Positions 1 to 7,343 of a stretch of 64,000 nt of DNA are shown piece by piece. The notes under the pieces were generated by a model, which worked only from the letters and a program-made list of their open reading frames with translations, was not told the origin of the DNA and made no database searches. Source of the stretch: Alcanivorax nanhaiticus (GTDB lineage Bacteria > Pseudomonadota > Gammaproteobacteria > Pseudomonadales > Alcanivoracaceae); the NCBI RefSeq assembly GCF_000756665.1, contig NZ_ARXV01000011.1, positions 1 to 64,000 on the forward strand, given 5' to 3'. The first letter of the stretch is position 1, and every line of letters begins with the position of its first letter. Both the position numbers and the translations under genes were made by a program.

Positions 1-206
1 GACATCACCGCATAGGCACAAAGGTCGATGGCAAATACCTCACCGAGAACAGCAAGGCGATCCACCACCCATTGGCGGGGATGCTCATAATCCTGACCAG
101 AATAGTGGTCCTGGCCACACAGAAAGACCCGCCGCACACAGCGGCAGATACAGTGATAGTAAGACGTGGAATCCAGCGATACCTGGCTATAACGCGCTCG
201 GGTCAT
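1..206 (-). mobile_element. REP-associated tyrosine transposase (RAYT), N-terminal part, cut by window edge
   Basis: An open frame starts with ATG at 206 and runs off the left edge with no stop. The 68 visible residues begin MTRARYSQVS and contain the YYHCICRCVRR segment and a DLCAYAVMS stretch that leads into the HUH (His-x-His) motif in IS200-like Y1 transposases; the HUH motif itself lies outside the window. RAYT proteins are known to nick and join single-stranded REP hairpins. Upstream is an AGGAGG-like ribosome site (GGAGGCTTGTC-ATG). The 130-base leader of this gene is duplicated near 1640-1770, and its central motif recurs behind each of the next six genes. Family assignment is firm, completeness unknown. 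Confidence 0.85.
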
Positions 207-337
207 GACAAGCCTCCTTGCTTATCCATCACCCAACACTACTGACTACTCAAACCCAACTACATCAGAGAACAACCACAAACCTCGTAAGACATTCCCC
301 AATTCGTGCGTGTCCCGGTTCCTCTTCCCCGGTTACT
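207..337 (-). repeat. RAYT leader, copy 1 (second copy at about 1640-1770)
   Basis: The stretch upstream of the RAYT start is nearly repeated at 1640-1770: both share the ribosome site and ATGACCCG start (GGAGGCTTATC/GTCATGACCC), a GTAGTTGG block and the GACACGC-ATGAATTGGGG block. The second copy loses similarity directly after the ATGACCCG, so it is a leader without its transposase gene. Seen directly by aligning the two segments by eye. Confidence 0.85.
297..320 (-). repeat. GGGACACGCATGAATT motif, copy 1
   Basis: On the minus strand this reads CCGGGACACGCACGAATTGG. It lies about 20 bases after the stop codon of the lipoprotein gene (341) and about 90 bases before the RAYT start, so it belongs to the RAYT leader as well as to the series of motifs that separate the genes to its right. 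Confidence 0.8.
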
Positions 338-340
338 CCT

Positions 341-994
341 CTACGGGAAGTTGCGTAGCAACTTATATGTAATGCTACTATTGTCAGCTTCAATGACCTC
401 GATGAGAGCACCTTTATAGCCGATTGTGTTTGAGTTAGATAAATCATACTCAACATCGTTATTGAATGCTGGCCTGGCCGTATTGTTGCTGAATTCACGG
501 TAACCTATATTAATTTTTTCACCCACTCGGCCGCTGTATATCAGGGTTTGCTGAAAGCTATTGCCTCTTTCTGCAAGCTGCTTCCTCTTTTCATATTCCC
601 CCTTGTAGCAAGCTTTTCCTCCGAAAACAGTAACGACGCAGAGTTCGGCCCCATCTTCATTCTTTAGCGCAAGCGCCTTAACGGGGTCTGACAAACCCCC
701 TCTCACCACACCAATAGCTGAATAAAAGTCTTGCTTATTATCATATCCAATCTGTGAGTAATTCTTTGCTGGTATGTCATATAAAGCCCCATCAATAGTT
801 TTTATTACATGTAATACGTTTTCTTCTGTAATGGTCCCTTTCTGAACCATGTGATCGCCAACATATACTGTAATTACTTTTCCAATTTCGGGGTAATCGA
901 CTTCTTTAACAAAAGTTTCACCACCGTTGTAGCGTACCGTTGTGCAACCAGTGATGACCACCAAGGCGACCAATACCAATAATTTCATCTTCAT
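341..994 (-). CDS. Putative lipoprotein of unknown function
   Basis: The 217-residue product begins with a lysine-containing signal peptide and a clear lipobox (ITGC, cysteine at about residue 17), so it should be lipidated and anchored in the inner or outer membrane. The rest is soluble, with no domain I recognise; it includes two further cysteines (in ELCVV and KACYKG). The start ATG at 994 has GGGGA six bases upstream. The gene is AT-rich compared with the housekeeping genes further right, and is one of six same-direction orphan genes each followed by the GGGACACGCATGAATT motif. Function unknown; the lipoprotein call rests on the lipobox. Confidence 0.7.
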   Translation of the reverse strand: MKMKLLVLVALVVITGCTTVRYNGGETFVKEVDYPEIGKVITVYVGDHMVQKGTITEENVLHVIKTIDGALYDIPAKNYSQIGYDNKQDFYSAIGVVRGGLSDPVKALALKNEDGAELCVVTVFGGKACYKGEYEKRKQLAERGNSFQQTLIYSGRVGEKINIGYREFSNNTARPAFNNDVEYDLSNSNTIGYKGALIEVIEADNSSITYKLLRNFP

Positions 995-1040
995 ATTTCC
1001 CCACTTTGAAATTGATCAAGCCCAGTAATCTCAACCGAGA

Positions 1041-1064
1041 AATTCATGCGTGTCCCCGATTACT
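1041..1064 (-). repeat. GGGACACGCATGAATT motif, copy 2
   Basis: Minus strand reads GTAATCGGGGACACGCATGA then ATT: the best match to the consensus. It sits 46 bases upstream of the lipoprotein gene start. About 80 bases separate it from copy 3, so two motifs lie in this one intergenic gap (995-1170). Confidence 0.8.
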
Positions 1065-1142
1065 CTATGGGTCGGCATCTTCGTGTGCTTAACGTTTTGT
1101 CTTTAACCATAACTTCCATGTTCTATCTCTTATTTGAGAGTC

Positions 1143-1164
1143 CAATTCATGGATGTCCCTGATC
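1143..1164 (-). repeat. GGGACACGCATGAATT motif, copy 3 (variant)
   Basis: Minus strand reads TGATCAGGGACATCCATGAA then TTGG, with two changes from the consensus (ATCC for ACGC region). It lies 6 bases after the stop codon at 1171 of the small membrane protein. Confidence 0.7.
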
Positions 1165-1170
1165 AGCCCG

Positions 1171-1563
1171 TTATATCTTCAGCCATTCAAGTGGAGGAAA
1201 ATCCAACAAAACCAGGAAATAAAATATCAGTCCATACCAAAGCAATACATTCTTGGTCAACATTGACCTAAACCCCAAATATTTACCTTCTAGATATCTC
1301 AACAACTGCTTCGCATGCTCATCATCTGTGTCTTTAACCAACTCTCTCAATGCCGTTATACTTTTCGGAAAGTGCTTCCAGGCTTGAATGTAGACGGGAA
1401 TCACAACACCTAGACAAATGATGGCTGCTCTTTGTGGATGATCAAAGCTCAAACAGGTCAGTGCCAATGTGAATGTTAAAAGACCCAAAGCAGTATTCAG
1501 GAATTCACTATGCTTATCGGCCTCAAGTCTTATTTCATCCTCTTTAATCAATTTTGACTTCAT
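1171..1563 (-). CDS. Small membrane protein of unknown function
   Basis: The 130-residue product has two hydrophobic segments close together in its first half (about 25-40 and 47-62), a charged middle (FPKSITALRELVKD...) and a third hydrophobic segment near the C-terminus (VLLWYGLIFYFLVLL), so it is probably an inner-membrane protein with a cytoplasmic loop. I do not recognise a family. The ATG at 1563 is preceded by GAGAGTT. AT-rich, in the same direction as its neighbours, and followed within 6 bases by a motif copy. A role in defence or as a toxin partner cannot be excluded, but nothing in the sequence shows it. Confidence 0.6.
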   Translation of the reverse strand: MKSKLIKEDEIRLEADKHSEFLNTALGLLTFTLALTCLSFDHPQRAAIICLGVVIPVYIQAWKHFPKSITALRELVKDTDDEHAKQLLRYLEGKYLGFRSMLTKNVLLWYGLIFYFLVLLDFPPLEWLKI

Positions 1564-1742
1564 AACTCTCTCAGCTTAATAACAGCACTGAACATGCAAT
1601 GATGAAAGACTCAGGATCTTGGGTGATTAGCTATCATGTTTTCCGGGTCATGATAAGCCTCCTTGCTTATCCATCATCCAACACTACTAACTACTCGAAA
1701 CCAACTACATCAGAGACTAGCCAAAAACCGCGTAAGACATCC

Positions 1743-1770
1743 CCCAATTCATGCGTGTCCCTGATTACCT
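1743..1770 (-). repeat. GGGACACGCATGAATT motif, copy 4, in orphan RAYT leader
   Basis: Minus strand reads GTAATCAGGGACACGCATGA then ATTGGGGG. A partial second GTAATCAGG lies between it and the stop codon at 1791. Together with 1640-1742 it forms the orphan copy of the RAYT leader that ends in ATGACCCG without a transposase behind it. Confidence 0.8.
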
Positions 1771-1790
1771 AATACCTGATTACTCCGCCG

Positions 1791-2708
1791 CTAGAATGTT
1801 TCCTCAGGATCTGCCCACTCCGCAAATTCAGCATCATTCATGCGCCGATTTTCAATGATTTCCATCAAATTAATATTCGTTGTTTCCAGCGAAGGAAAAA
1901 ACGAATTATCAAGCCTTTTTGAAATTTCTTTCTCAATTTGGGAATACCAGCGCTCGTCAGCTTCTTTGAAGCTAATTACATCATTCCAAACAAGAAAAAT
2001 TATCTTATCATCAACTTCACTAACCACAGGCGCTATAAACACATCCGAATCTGATAGTTTAATTAATGTCAGGGCACAGGAAATCAAGTCGTCGATGTGA
2101 CAGATATAACCATTCAACTTTTCCTTGTACTGTTCTTCAAGATAATCCTGTTCCTGCTCGTCCAAATCTGAGCTTTTGGCATAACGATCAAACAACGAAG
2201 GAGGGCTTTTATCTATACAGGCCTTCAAAGAACGCCCCCTGTATACATCATCATTTAGCAAATATTCGCAAGCAGCGATCCTATTTTTATACTCACTATC
2301 AATTTGTGGACGCACATTATCGCGTAATTGCAGTGTCTCCTGATTCGCATGGAATTTTCTGGTAAGTCCCAACTCCATGGCTGACTGCCTGACCGCTTGT
2401 GTGCTTTCCCTCAATTCCTTTACTTGCAACCTAAGCGAGGAAATCAGCAGCAAAATCGTGACGAACCCTAGAAATGGATTGGCAATACCGCCAACAAAAT
2501 CACCGAATGCGCCCCATTCAGCCGAGCCACCCGGTTTGGAATTCATGATGAAGTTGAAATTGATGAAGTATGCAGCAATGACAAGTAGTAGAATTACAAC
2601 CCCCGCAATCATGTACCCATAATAATTGGTGGCGTTAATTTCGCTGTTGTTATTTTGATCTTCGGTGCCTTCTGTTACTGCTTCGGTGGTTTCCATGCTC
2701 TCACTCAT
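1791..2708 (-). CDS. Membrane protein resembling putative phage abortive infection (putAbiC) proteins
   Basis: The 305-residue product has an acidic, Gln/Asn-rich N-terminus, a first transmembrane segment (MIAGVVILLLVIAAYF, about 32-47), then WGAFGDFVGGIANPFLGF (about 65-82) and a second hydrophobic stretch (VTILLLISSL), followed by a coiled-coil-like LQVKELRESTQAV and a long cytoplasmic C-terminal domain. The GDFxGGxxNPxLxFxT pattern between two membrane segments is what I recall from proteins annotated as putative phage abortive infection proteins. The C-terminal part is not recognised. ATG at 2708 has a GAGA-rich leader. It is AT-rich and sits in the motif-punctuated gene row, a context that fits a mobile defence gene. 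Family assignment is by memory of the pattern and is moderate. Confidence 0.5.
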   Translation of the reverse strand: MSESMETTEAVTEGTEDQNNNSEINATNYYGYMIAGVVILLLVIAAYFINFNFIMNSKPGGSAEWGAFGDFVGGIANPFLGFVTILLLISSLRLQVKELRESTQAVRQSAMELGLTRKFHANQETLQLRDNVRPQIDSEYKNRIAACEYLLNDDVYRGRSLKACIDKSPPSLFDRYAKSSDLDEQEQDYLEEQYKEKLNGYICHIDDLISCALTLIKLSDSDVFIAPVVSEVDDKIIFLVWNDVISFKEADERWYSQIEKEISKRLDNSFFPSLETTNINLMEIIENRRMNDAEFAEWADPEETF

Positions 2709-2782
2709 TGCTTATCGATTCTCTTATCTCCTACACCGCAAGCGGCGAATGTCTTGCATCACTGTAAACCAAGCATAGCAAG

Positions 2783-2803
2783 ATGTGCGTGTCCCCGATT
2801 ACC
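2783..2803 (-). repeat. GGGACACGCATGAATT motif, copy 5, with extra GATTAC units
   Basis: Minus strand reads GGGTAATCGGGGACACGCAC. Between it and the stop codon at 2859 the GTAAT(C) part recurs three more times (around 2808, 2819 and 2835), so this copy is extended by short tandem remnants. Confidence 0.7.
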
Positions 2804-2858
2804 CACGATTACTGTTCCGATTACTCCTTCCTCGATTATTGCATCGATTAGGCTGTGA

Positions 2859-3242
2859 TCACTTAATATCGTTTGATGCTCTATATCTCTCCCCTATATT
2901 CATAAGAACCCTAGCCTGCCCATCGTCATACTCTTTAAAGTCAACACCATACATATCATTAACGATACCGCGTTCATCGAAAACGCACATATAAGTAAAG
3001 GCATAATTAGCTTGTATTTGAGCCAAATATTCAAGCTTCATACCATATATACCTTTGACATCAAAAGGGTGAATTCTGGTTCCAGAAACCAAGACCATCT
3101 GTCCCGTAGCAACAGTTTGAACATTTGAACTAATGTAATTATGGCAAATTTGTGGCATTGCTTTCTTCATATTATTTGACATGTCCGCCAAAGCTGGATT
3201 CGCCATAAAAATGAAACCCGCAGTTATTATCTGTTTGTGCAT
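2859..3242 (-). CDS. Small exported protein of unknown function
   Basis: I place the start at ATG 3242, giving 127 residues, because GGAG lies nine bases upstream; a TTG at 3257 would extend the frame but would put that ribosome site inside the gene. The product starts with a signal peptide (MHKQIITAGFIFMANPALA, cut after ALA), so the mature protein is probably periplasmic. Two cysteines (QICHNY and YMCVFD) could form a disulfide. No family is recognised. Part of the AT-rich row with a motif copy after its stop. Confidence 0.6.
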   Translation of the reverse strand: MHKQIITAGFIFMANPALADMSNNMKKAMPQICHNYISSNVQTVATGQMVLVSGTRIHPFDVKGIYGMKLEYLAQIQANYAFTYMCVFDERGIVNDMYGVDFKEYDDGQARVLMNIGERYRASNDIK

Positions 3243-3289
3243 GTCTATTATCTCCAAATCCTTTCCAACTTCCTTCCTTGAATCTAAGC

Positions 3290-3317
3290 CCCCAATTCAT
3301 GCGTATCCCCGATTGCT
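3290..3317 (-). repeat. GGGACACGCATGAATT motif, copy 6
   Basis: Minus strand reads GCAATCGGGGATACGCATGA then ATTGGGGG (one change in GACAC). It begins about 9 bases after the stop codon at 3326 and ends 48 bases before the next start at 3242. Confidence 0.75.
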
Positions 3318-3325
3318 CCGCCTTG

Positions 3326-3784
3326 CTATAGATTCACATCCTTACAATTCATTTCACCCTTTGAATCGCCTGATATGACAACAGAACACAATCTCTCAGA
3401 TTTAATTTCAGCTTCATGGCCAACACACTTAACACTAACTGCCTGGTCCGGAACATCCAGATCAACAGTTGTAATCACGGAATCAGAGTAGGCGGGATAT
3501 TCATTATAGATGGGAACTGAAACCATCTTAATGTCAGAACCACTTTCTCCTGCAAAACCACATCTAACGATCAAATCAACATATTTAAACCTTGATTTAT
3601 TTTCGACAGTCAAGGTCACCTCGTTAGAATTAACAATTTCGGCCTCAACGAACGTTGACGCCATCGCTGCAGACTGATTGGTGAAGTGCATCTCCCCATC
3701 ATGCTTCATATATATTGATAGAAAACGGACCCCAACAAAACTAAACAAGATCGCGATTCCCCAAACCCAAACGCTATGTTTCAT
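3326..3784 (-). CDS. Membrane-anchored exported protein of unknown function
   Basis: The 152-residue product has a single N-terminal hydrophobic segment (about 7-24, VWGIAILFSFVGVRFLSI) with a positive start, followed by a hydrophilic, beta-rich region rich in valines; this suggests a periplasmic domain on a signal anchor. Four cysteines in the exported part (RCGF, KCVG, RLCSV, MNCKD) may form disulfides. No family recognised. The ATG at 3784 follows GGGGATAA, a good ribosome site. It belongs to the motif-punctuated, AT-rich row. Confidence 0.6.
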   Translation of the reverse strand: MKHSVWVWGIAILFSFVGVRFLSIYMKHDGEMHFTNQSAAMASTFVEAEIVNSNEVTLTVENKSRFKYVDLIVRCGFAGESGSDIKMVSVPIYNEYPAYSDSVITTVDLDVPDQAVSVKCVGHEAEIKSERLCSVVISGDSKGEMNCKDVNL

Positions 3785-3895
3785 TTATCCCCCCAACAAC
3801 AAAACACGCATCTTAAATGCACCTGTAATTAAGCCACCGAGGCAAAGCCTTGAATATTCCGCCAAACCCGCGATGCAAAACCTGGTCTCGTAGCC

Positions 3896-3919
3896 GAATG
3901 CATCCGTGTCCCCGATTAG
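3896..3919 (-). repeat. GGGACACGCATGAATT motif, copy 7 (first in transcription order)
   Basis: Minus strand reads CTAATCGGGGACACGGATGC then ATT. It lies 11 bases after the stop codon at 3931 and marks the right-hand end of the motif series. Confidence 0.7.
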
Positions 3920-3930
3920 CACCCGTTTTC

Positions 3931-4947
3931 TTATCCTGATCTAGAAGCTGCTGATGCAGCTTGAGCACCATTTTTAACTACCTCAACAATCTTGGTACTC
4001 TTCTCTGTCCCTCCTCCTTCACCGCCTATATACCCTGTTGCGCTTTCAGAGAATATTGCTCGTGTCGTTTCGATCAATACCGCATCCCTCACCGCAACAT
4101 CATCTGTGGCGTTAACAAATGCTTGAAAGGTCTTTAGCGCGTTTGACTTAAATTTGTTTGCGGAAGACTGGTGCTTGGTTGCCTTATATAAATTTCCACA
4201 CCAAAGTGTTGCCGTTATGAGAAGCACCAAGATAAGGATTTTTGATGATATATACTGGATCGACTTTGCAACTGTATCTAAATCCGGATCAGAATTGAGG
4301 AAGTAAATCCCGAATAGAAAAGTTAACGCAGCCAGTAAAACTGTAGCCGTCAACCACTTTGAAGCAGCCCCTTCTAAATATTCGGCTTCCCCATTGAAAT
4401 CAGATGTGAAATGACCCACTCCAACACTCGCAGAAGCCTCTTTTGCAGAACTAACGATCTTATCTATCTCTATCTTTTTTTTATCTGCATACTCTCTTGC
4501 AGAATCAAAATTCTCTCTGGCATCAGAGACCGATTTTGTTAAGTTTCTGATATTCTCCTGTATTTCACCTTTCTGGTAGGCTAGGTAAGGAACGTATATG
4601 TGTGCTGTTTTATAAAATGCATCCACATTCTTCTTGAGCTCGACGGCAATATTATTTCTTGCTGCAGAAGGGTTATCCTGCTCAATGGTAAAACCACGAA
4701 TCTTCTCGATTACTGCATTCACACCATTGCCATGATTTATAATCGCTGATGCTATATCTTCTGGAAGTAGCTCTAGAGGAAGCAATTTAAAGTGATTACA
4801 TATTCCAAAAACCCTTTCGAGATCTTTCCTTGATCCCTCAAAAGTAATACTTCCCCATTCTGGTTCTGAAACAAGACTATCAATTTTTGTTTTTGTTATT
4901 TCACTAAATACTGCTTTTAGACCTTCTTCTTGTTTTGCTTGGCTCAT
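3931..4947 (-). CDS. Coiled-coil membrane protein of unknown function
   Basis: I prefer the ATG at 4947 (338 residues), which follows GAGGGGATT; an upstream ATG at 4965 lacks a ribosome site. The N-terminal ~120 residues are soluble, then comes a long charged helix (about 125-180, LTKSVSDARENFDSAREYADKK region) likely to form a coiled coil, then two transmembrane segments (WLTATVLLAALTFLFGIYFL and ILILVLLITATLWCG), and a cytoplasmic tail ending in a Gly/Ala/Ser-rich stretch. I do not recognise a named family. It is the rightmost gene of the AT-rich orphan row and the only one without a motif copy upstream. Confidence 0.6.
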   Translation of the reverse strand: MSQAKQEEGLKAVFSEITKTKIDSLVSEPEWGSITFEGSRKDLERVFGICNHFKLLPLELLPEDIASAIINHGNGVNAVIEKIRGFTIEQDNPSAARNNIAVELKKNVDAFYKTAHIYVPYLAYQKGEIQENIRNLTKSVSDARENFDSAREYADKKKIEIDKIVSSAKEASASVGVGHFTSDFNGEAEYLEGAASKWLTATVLLAALTFLFGIYFLNSDPDLDTVAKSIQYISSKILILVLLITATLWCGNLYKATKHQSSANKFKSNALKTFQAFVNATDDVAVRDAVLIETTRAIFSESATGYIGGEGGGTEKSTKIVEVVKNGAQAASAASRSG

Positions 4948-5273
4948 AATCCCCTCATCTTTCATTCAAATATGGATACAATCGAAATGTTTTGTAAGCA
5001 TGATTCGAGGAGGCGCCTTTAGGTCTTACATCTTGAATACTCGAAGCATCTGACCACACGCGCCAACGCAACACTCTCCCCACCTCTTCAAGCCCCTTCT
5101 CGAATAACATTCACTCTATATCAAAAAGTTTACATCCGCTGTAAGCCATCTCTTACAAATCCACCCCCATGCCTACCAACCCACCCATGAAATCATTACG
5201 CCATCACCCACCCACAAAAAAGCCCGGCAACGCCGGGCTCAACTATTCACTATTCATTGTTAACTATTAACTC
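4948..5273. other. Intergenic boundary between AT-rich island and urease operon
   Basis: No gene is seen here. The base composition changes from AT-rich to GC-rich across this stretch. The only clear element is the terminator at its right end. No tRNA or direct repeat marks the boundary, so I cannot define an integration site. Confidence 0.5.
5215..5240 (-). terminator. Rho-independent terminator of the urease operon
   Basis: On the minus strand a GCCCGGC / GCCGGGC stem with a three-base loop is followed by a run of six T. It lies about 35 bases after the ureG stop codon. Confidence 0.85.
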
Positions 5274-5921
5274 TTACCCCGCCGCCGCCTTCTCCGAATG
5301 ACTCCTCAACATCCCCTCCTCCACAATAAACCCAATAATCTTCTCCAACCCCTCCACATCGTTCCTCAGATTAGAAAACGCCCAGGGCTTCTCCCCGCGC
5401 ATCCGGTTGGTATCCGATTCCATAATCCCCAGATCCGCCCCCACCAGATCGGCCAGATCGATCTTGTTGATCACCAGCAGATCCGACTTGGTGATACCGG
5501 GCCCGCCTTTACGGGGAATCTTCTCCCCGGAAGCCACATCGATCACGTAGATGGTCAGGTCCGCCAGCTCCGGTGAGAAGGTGGCGCTGAGGTTGTCGCC
5601 GCCGCTTTCCACGAACACCACGTCCAGGTTGCCGAATTTGCGGGCGAGGTTTTCCACCGCCGCCAGGTTCATGGAGGCGTCTTCGCGGATGGCGGTGTGG
5701 GGGCAGCCGCCGGTTTCCACGCCGACGATGCGTTCCGGCTCCAGGGCTTCGGCTTCGGTGAGGATGCGCTGATCTTCCTTGGTGTAGATGTCGTTGGTGA
5801 CCACGGCGATGTGGTAGTCGTCGCGCATGGCTTTGCAGAGTTTTTCCAGCAGGGCGGTTTTGCCGGAGCCGACCGGGCCGCCGATGCCGACGCGCAGGGG
5901 GGATTTGTGTTCGGTTGTCAT
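5274..5921 (-). CDS. ureG: Urease accessory GTPase UreG
   Basis: UreG is the SIMIBI-class GTPase that, with UreD, UreF and UreE, delivers nickel to apo-urease in the cytoplasm. The 215-residue product has the P-loop GPVGSGKT (15-22), the invariant nickel-binding CPH (73-75) and the ESGGDN segment (105-110), all in the positions expected of a functional UreG of normal length. ATG at 5921 is preceded by GGAG at a six-base spacing. It is the last gene of the operon; a terminator follows. A pair of REP-like palindromes (5942-5998) separates it from ureF. Confidence 0.97.
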   Translation of the reverse strand: MTTEHKSPLRVGIGGPVGSGKTALLEKLCKAMRDDYHIAVVTNDIYTKEDQRILTEAEALEPERIVGVETGGCPHTAIREDASMNLAAVENLARKFGNLDVVFVESGGDNLSATFSPELADLTIYVIDVASGEKIPRKGGPGITKSDLLVINKIDLADLVGADLGIMESDTNRMRGEKPWAFSNLRNDVEGLEKIIGFIVEEGMLRSHSEKAAAG

Positions 5922-5941
5922 GGTTGTCTCCGTTGTTCTTA

Positions 5942-5998
5942 ATCGCCTGCAGGCAGGCTCCTACATGAATCATTCGCGGCTCAAGCGCCGCTCCTACA
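5942..5998. repeat. REP-like palindrome pair between ureF and ureG
   Basis: Two hairpin units lie in the 95-base gap: TCGCCTGCAGGCAGGCTCCTAC (5943-5964) and CGCGGCTCAAGCGCCGCTCCTAC (5975-5997). The first matches both arms of the element between ureB and ureC. Both end in the CTCCTAC shared by the REP families of this window. Confidence 0.8.
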
Positions 5999-6016
5999 TT
6001 GGGTGTGGGTATCTTT

Positions 6017-6706
6017 TCACGACCGGAACAGGCGGCAGTATTGGGTTTCGTGGAGGCTGCTGGCGATGGCCATGGCGGGGGACGAGGAGCCGATGTCATC
6101 GTCGTCCACGATCATGGCCTGCTGGGTAACGGCAGCCAGTTGGTCGCTGAAGCGGTAGAGCACCCGCTGGCCATCGCTCTGGCCCAGGGGGATGAGTTTC
6201 ACCGCCACGATGACCATGTTTTCCAGCCAGCTCCACAGGTAGCCGTTCAGCGCCTGCTCCAGATCTACATTCCAGCGGGCGCAGGCCAGGGCGAAGCCGG
6301 CCAGTTGGGTCTGGCCCAGGGCCTCGCGCCACTCAGGCTGTTGCAGCTCCGGCCAGCCTGCCGCGTCCGGCAGTTTGTCCAGCACCATGGTGAGGGCCTG
6401 GCCGCGCTGGCATTCTTCGGCGCGCAGTTCGCTGGTCTCTCTCCAGGCCAACAGGGTGTCGGCCCAGTGGCTGAAGGCCTCTACATCCTGCTGTTGGCTG
6501 GCGTGGTAGAGCCGCGCCAATACCGGCAGCTCCAGGGCGCCAACGCTGCTTTCCAGCAGGCCATCGAGCCACACGTAGACGTCGTCCGCATCCTTGATCC
6601 AGCCGCACTCCACGGCCCATTCCATACCTTGCGAATAGGTGAAGGCACCGATGGGCAGCGACGGGCTGATCAGTTGCTGCAGGCGGAAGAAGGCACTGTT
6701 GCTCAT
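6017..6706 (-). CDS. ureF: Urease accessory protein UreF
   Basis: UreF is the all-helical scaffold that binds UreD and recruits UreG during urease activation. The 229-residue product starts LQQLISPSLPIGAFTYSQGME, the conserved N-terminal signature (SPxLPIGxFxYSxGLE) of the family, and keeps the expected length and helical composition. ATG at 6706 sits 9 bases after the hupE stop, so translation is probably coupled. The C-terminal end (QYCRLFRS) matches the usual charged UreF tail, needed for complex formation in studied homologues. Confidence 0.95.
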   Translation of the reverse strand: MSNSAFFRLQQLISPSLPIGAFTYSQGMEWAVECGWIKDADDVYVWLDGLLESSVGALELPVLARLYHASQQQDVEAFSHWADTLLAWRETSELRAEECQRGQALTMVLDKLPDAAGWPELQQPEWREALGQTQLAGFALACARWNVDLEQALNGYLWSWLENMVIVAVKLIPLGQSDGQRVLYRFSDQLAAVTQQAMIVDDDDIGSSSPAMAIASSLHETQYCRLFRS

Positions 6707-6715
6707 GGTTGGTGA

Positions 6716-7300
6716 TCAGCCCGCCAGCAGCATCAGACCCAGGGCTGCGCCGGCGGCCAGTACGGCACGCAGGGCCGGGGCGATTTTCTGGATCTGTTGG
6801 CCCAGTGGCAGGCCTGCCAGCATCAGCAGTACGGAGCTGGCCATAAAGCCCGCGCCAAAGCCCGCCAGGCTGCCGCTCATTTCCACGCCATGGGCCCAGC
6901 CGTGGGCGCCCAGCAGGAAGGCGACGGCGCAGGCGGCCTTGCCACGCACGCTGGCCGGGAACGCCAGGGCGGCGGCGAACAGTAAGGCCGAGGCGGTGAT
7001 CAGCCATTCCATGGCCACGTGGCCACCGAGGGCGATCCCACCGGCAAAGCCGGCGGCCAGACTGATGCCGGCGGCAGCAAAACCCAGTTGTTTTTCCTTG
7101 AGGGTGGTGCCGGCCAGCAAGGCGCCAAACAGCACCAGGGCCACCAGGTGATCCATGCCGGTGACAGGATGAGTGAGGCCAGCCATCAGGCCACCGTGCA
7201 CGTGGGCGCCTTCGCCGGTGTGAGCGATGGCGGCGGCTGGCAGGGCGACAGCGGCCAGGGTGAGGGCCGCGGTGCTGGCCTTGCGAGTCAGGTGTTTCAT
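6716..7300 (-). CDS. hupE: HupE/UreJ-type nickel permease
   Basis: I choose ATG 7300 (194 residues), preceded by AAAGGAG at a seven-base spacing; the frame is open further upstream but overlaps ureE. HupE/UreJ proteins are secondary nickel transporters of the inner membrane. The product has an N-terminal signal-like segment ending in AIAHTGEGAHVH, then the family signature HPVTGMDH (44-51), and about six hydrophobic segments in all. Its place between ureE and ureF fits nickel supply for urease; cobalt transport cannot be excluded from sequence. Confidence 0.9.
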   Translation of the reverse strand: MKHLTRKASTAALTLAAVALPAAAIAHTGEGAHVHGGLMAGLTHPVTGMDHLVALVLFGALLAGTTLKEKQLGFAAAGISLAAGFAGGIALGGHVAMEWLITASALLFAAALAFPASVRGKAACAVAFLLGAHGWAHGVEMSGSLAGFGAGFMASSVLLMLAGLPLGQQIQKIAPALRAVLAAGAALGLMLLAG

Positions 7301-7343
7301 GGTGTGCTCCTTTCGTGACGACGCCCCGGGGCATCGCGTTATC

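Noticed and set aside
995..3930. Integron attC sites between the orphan genes
   Set aside because: I looked for paired RYYYAAC/GTTRRRY cores with an inverted stem and found none, and no integrase gene; the shared motif is short and not palindromic.
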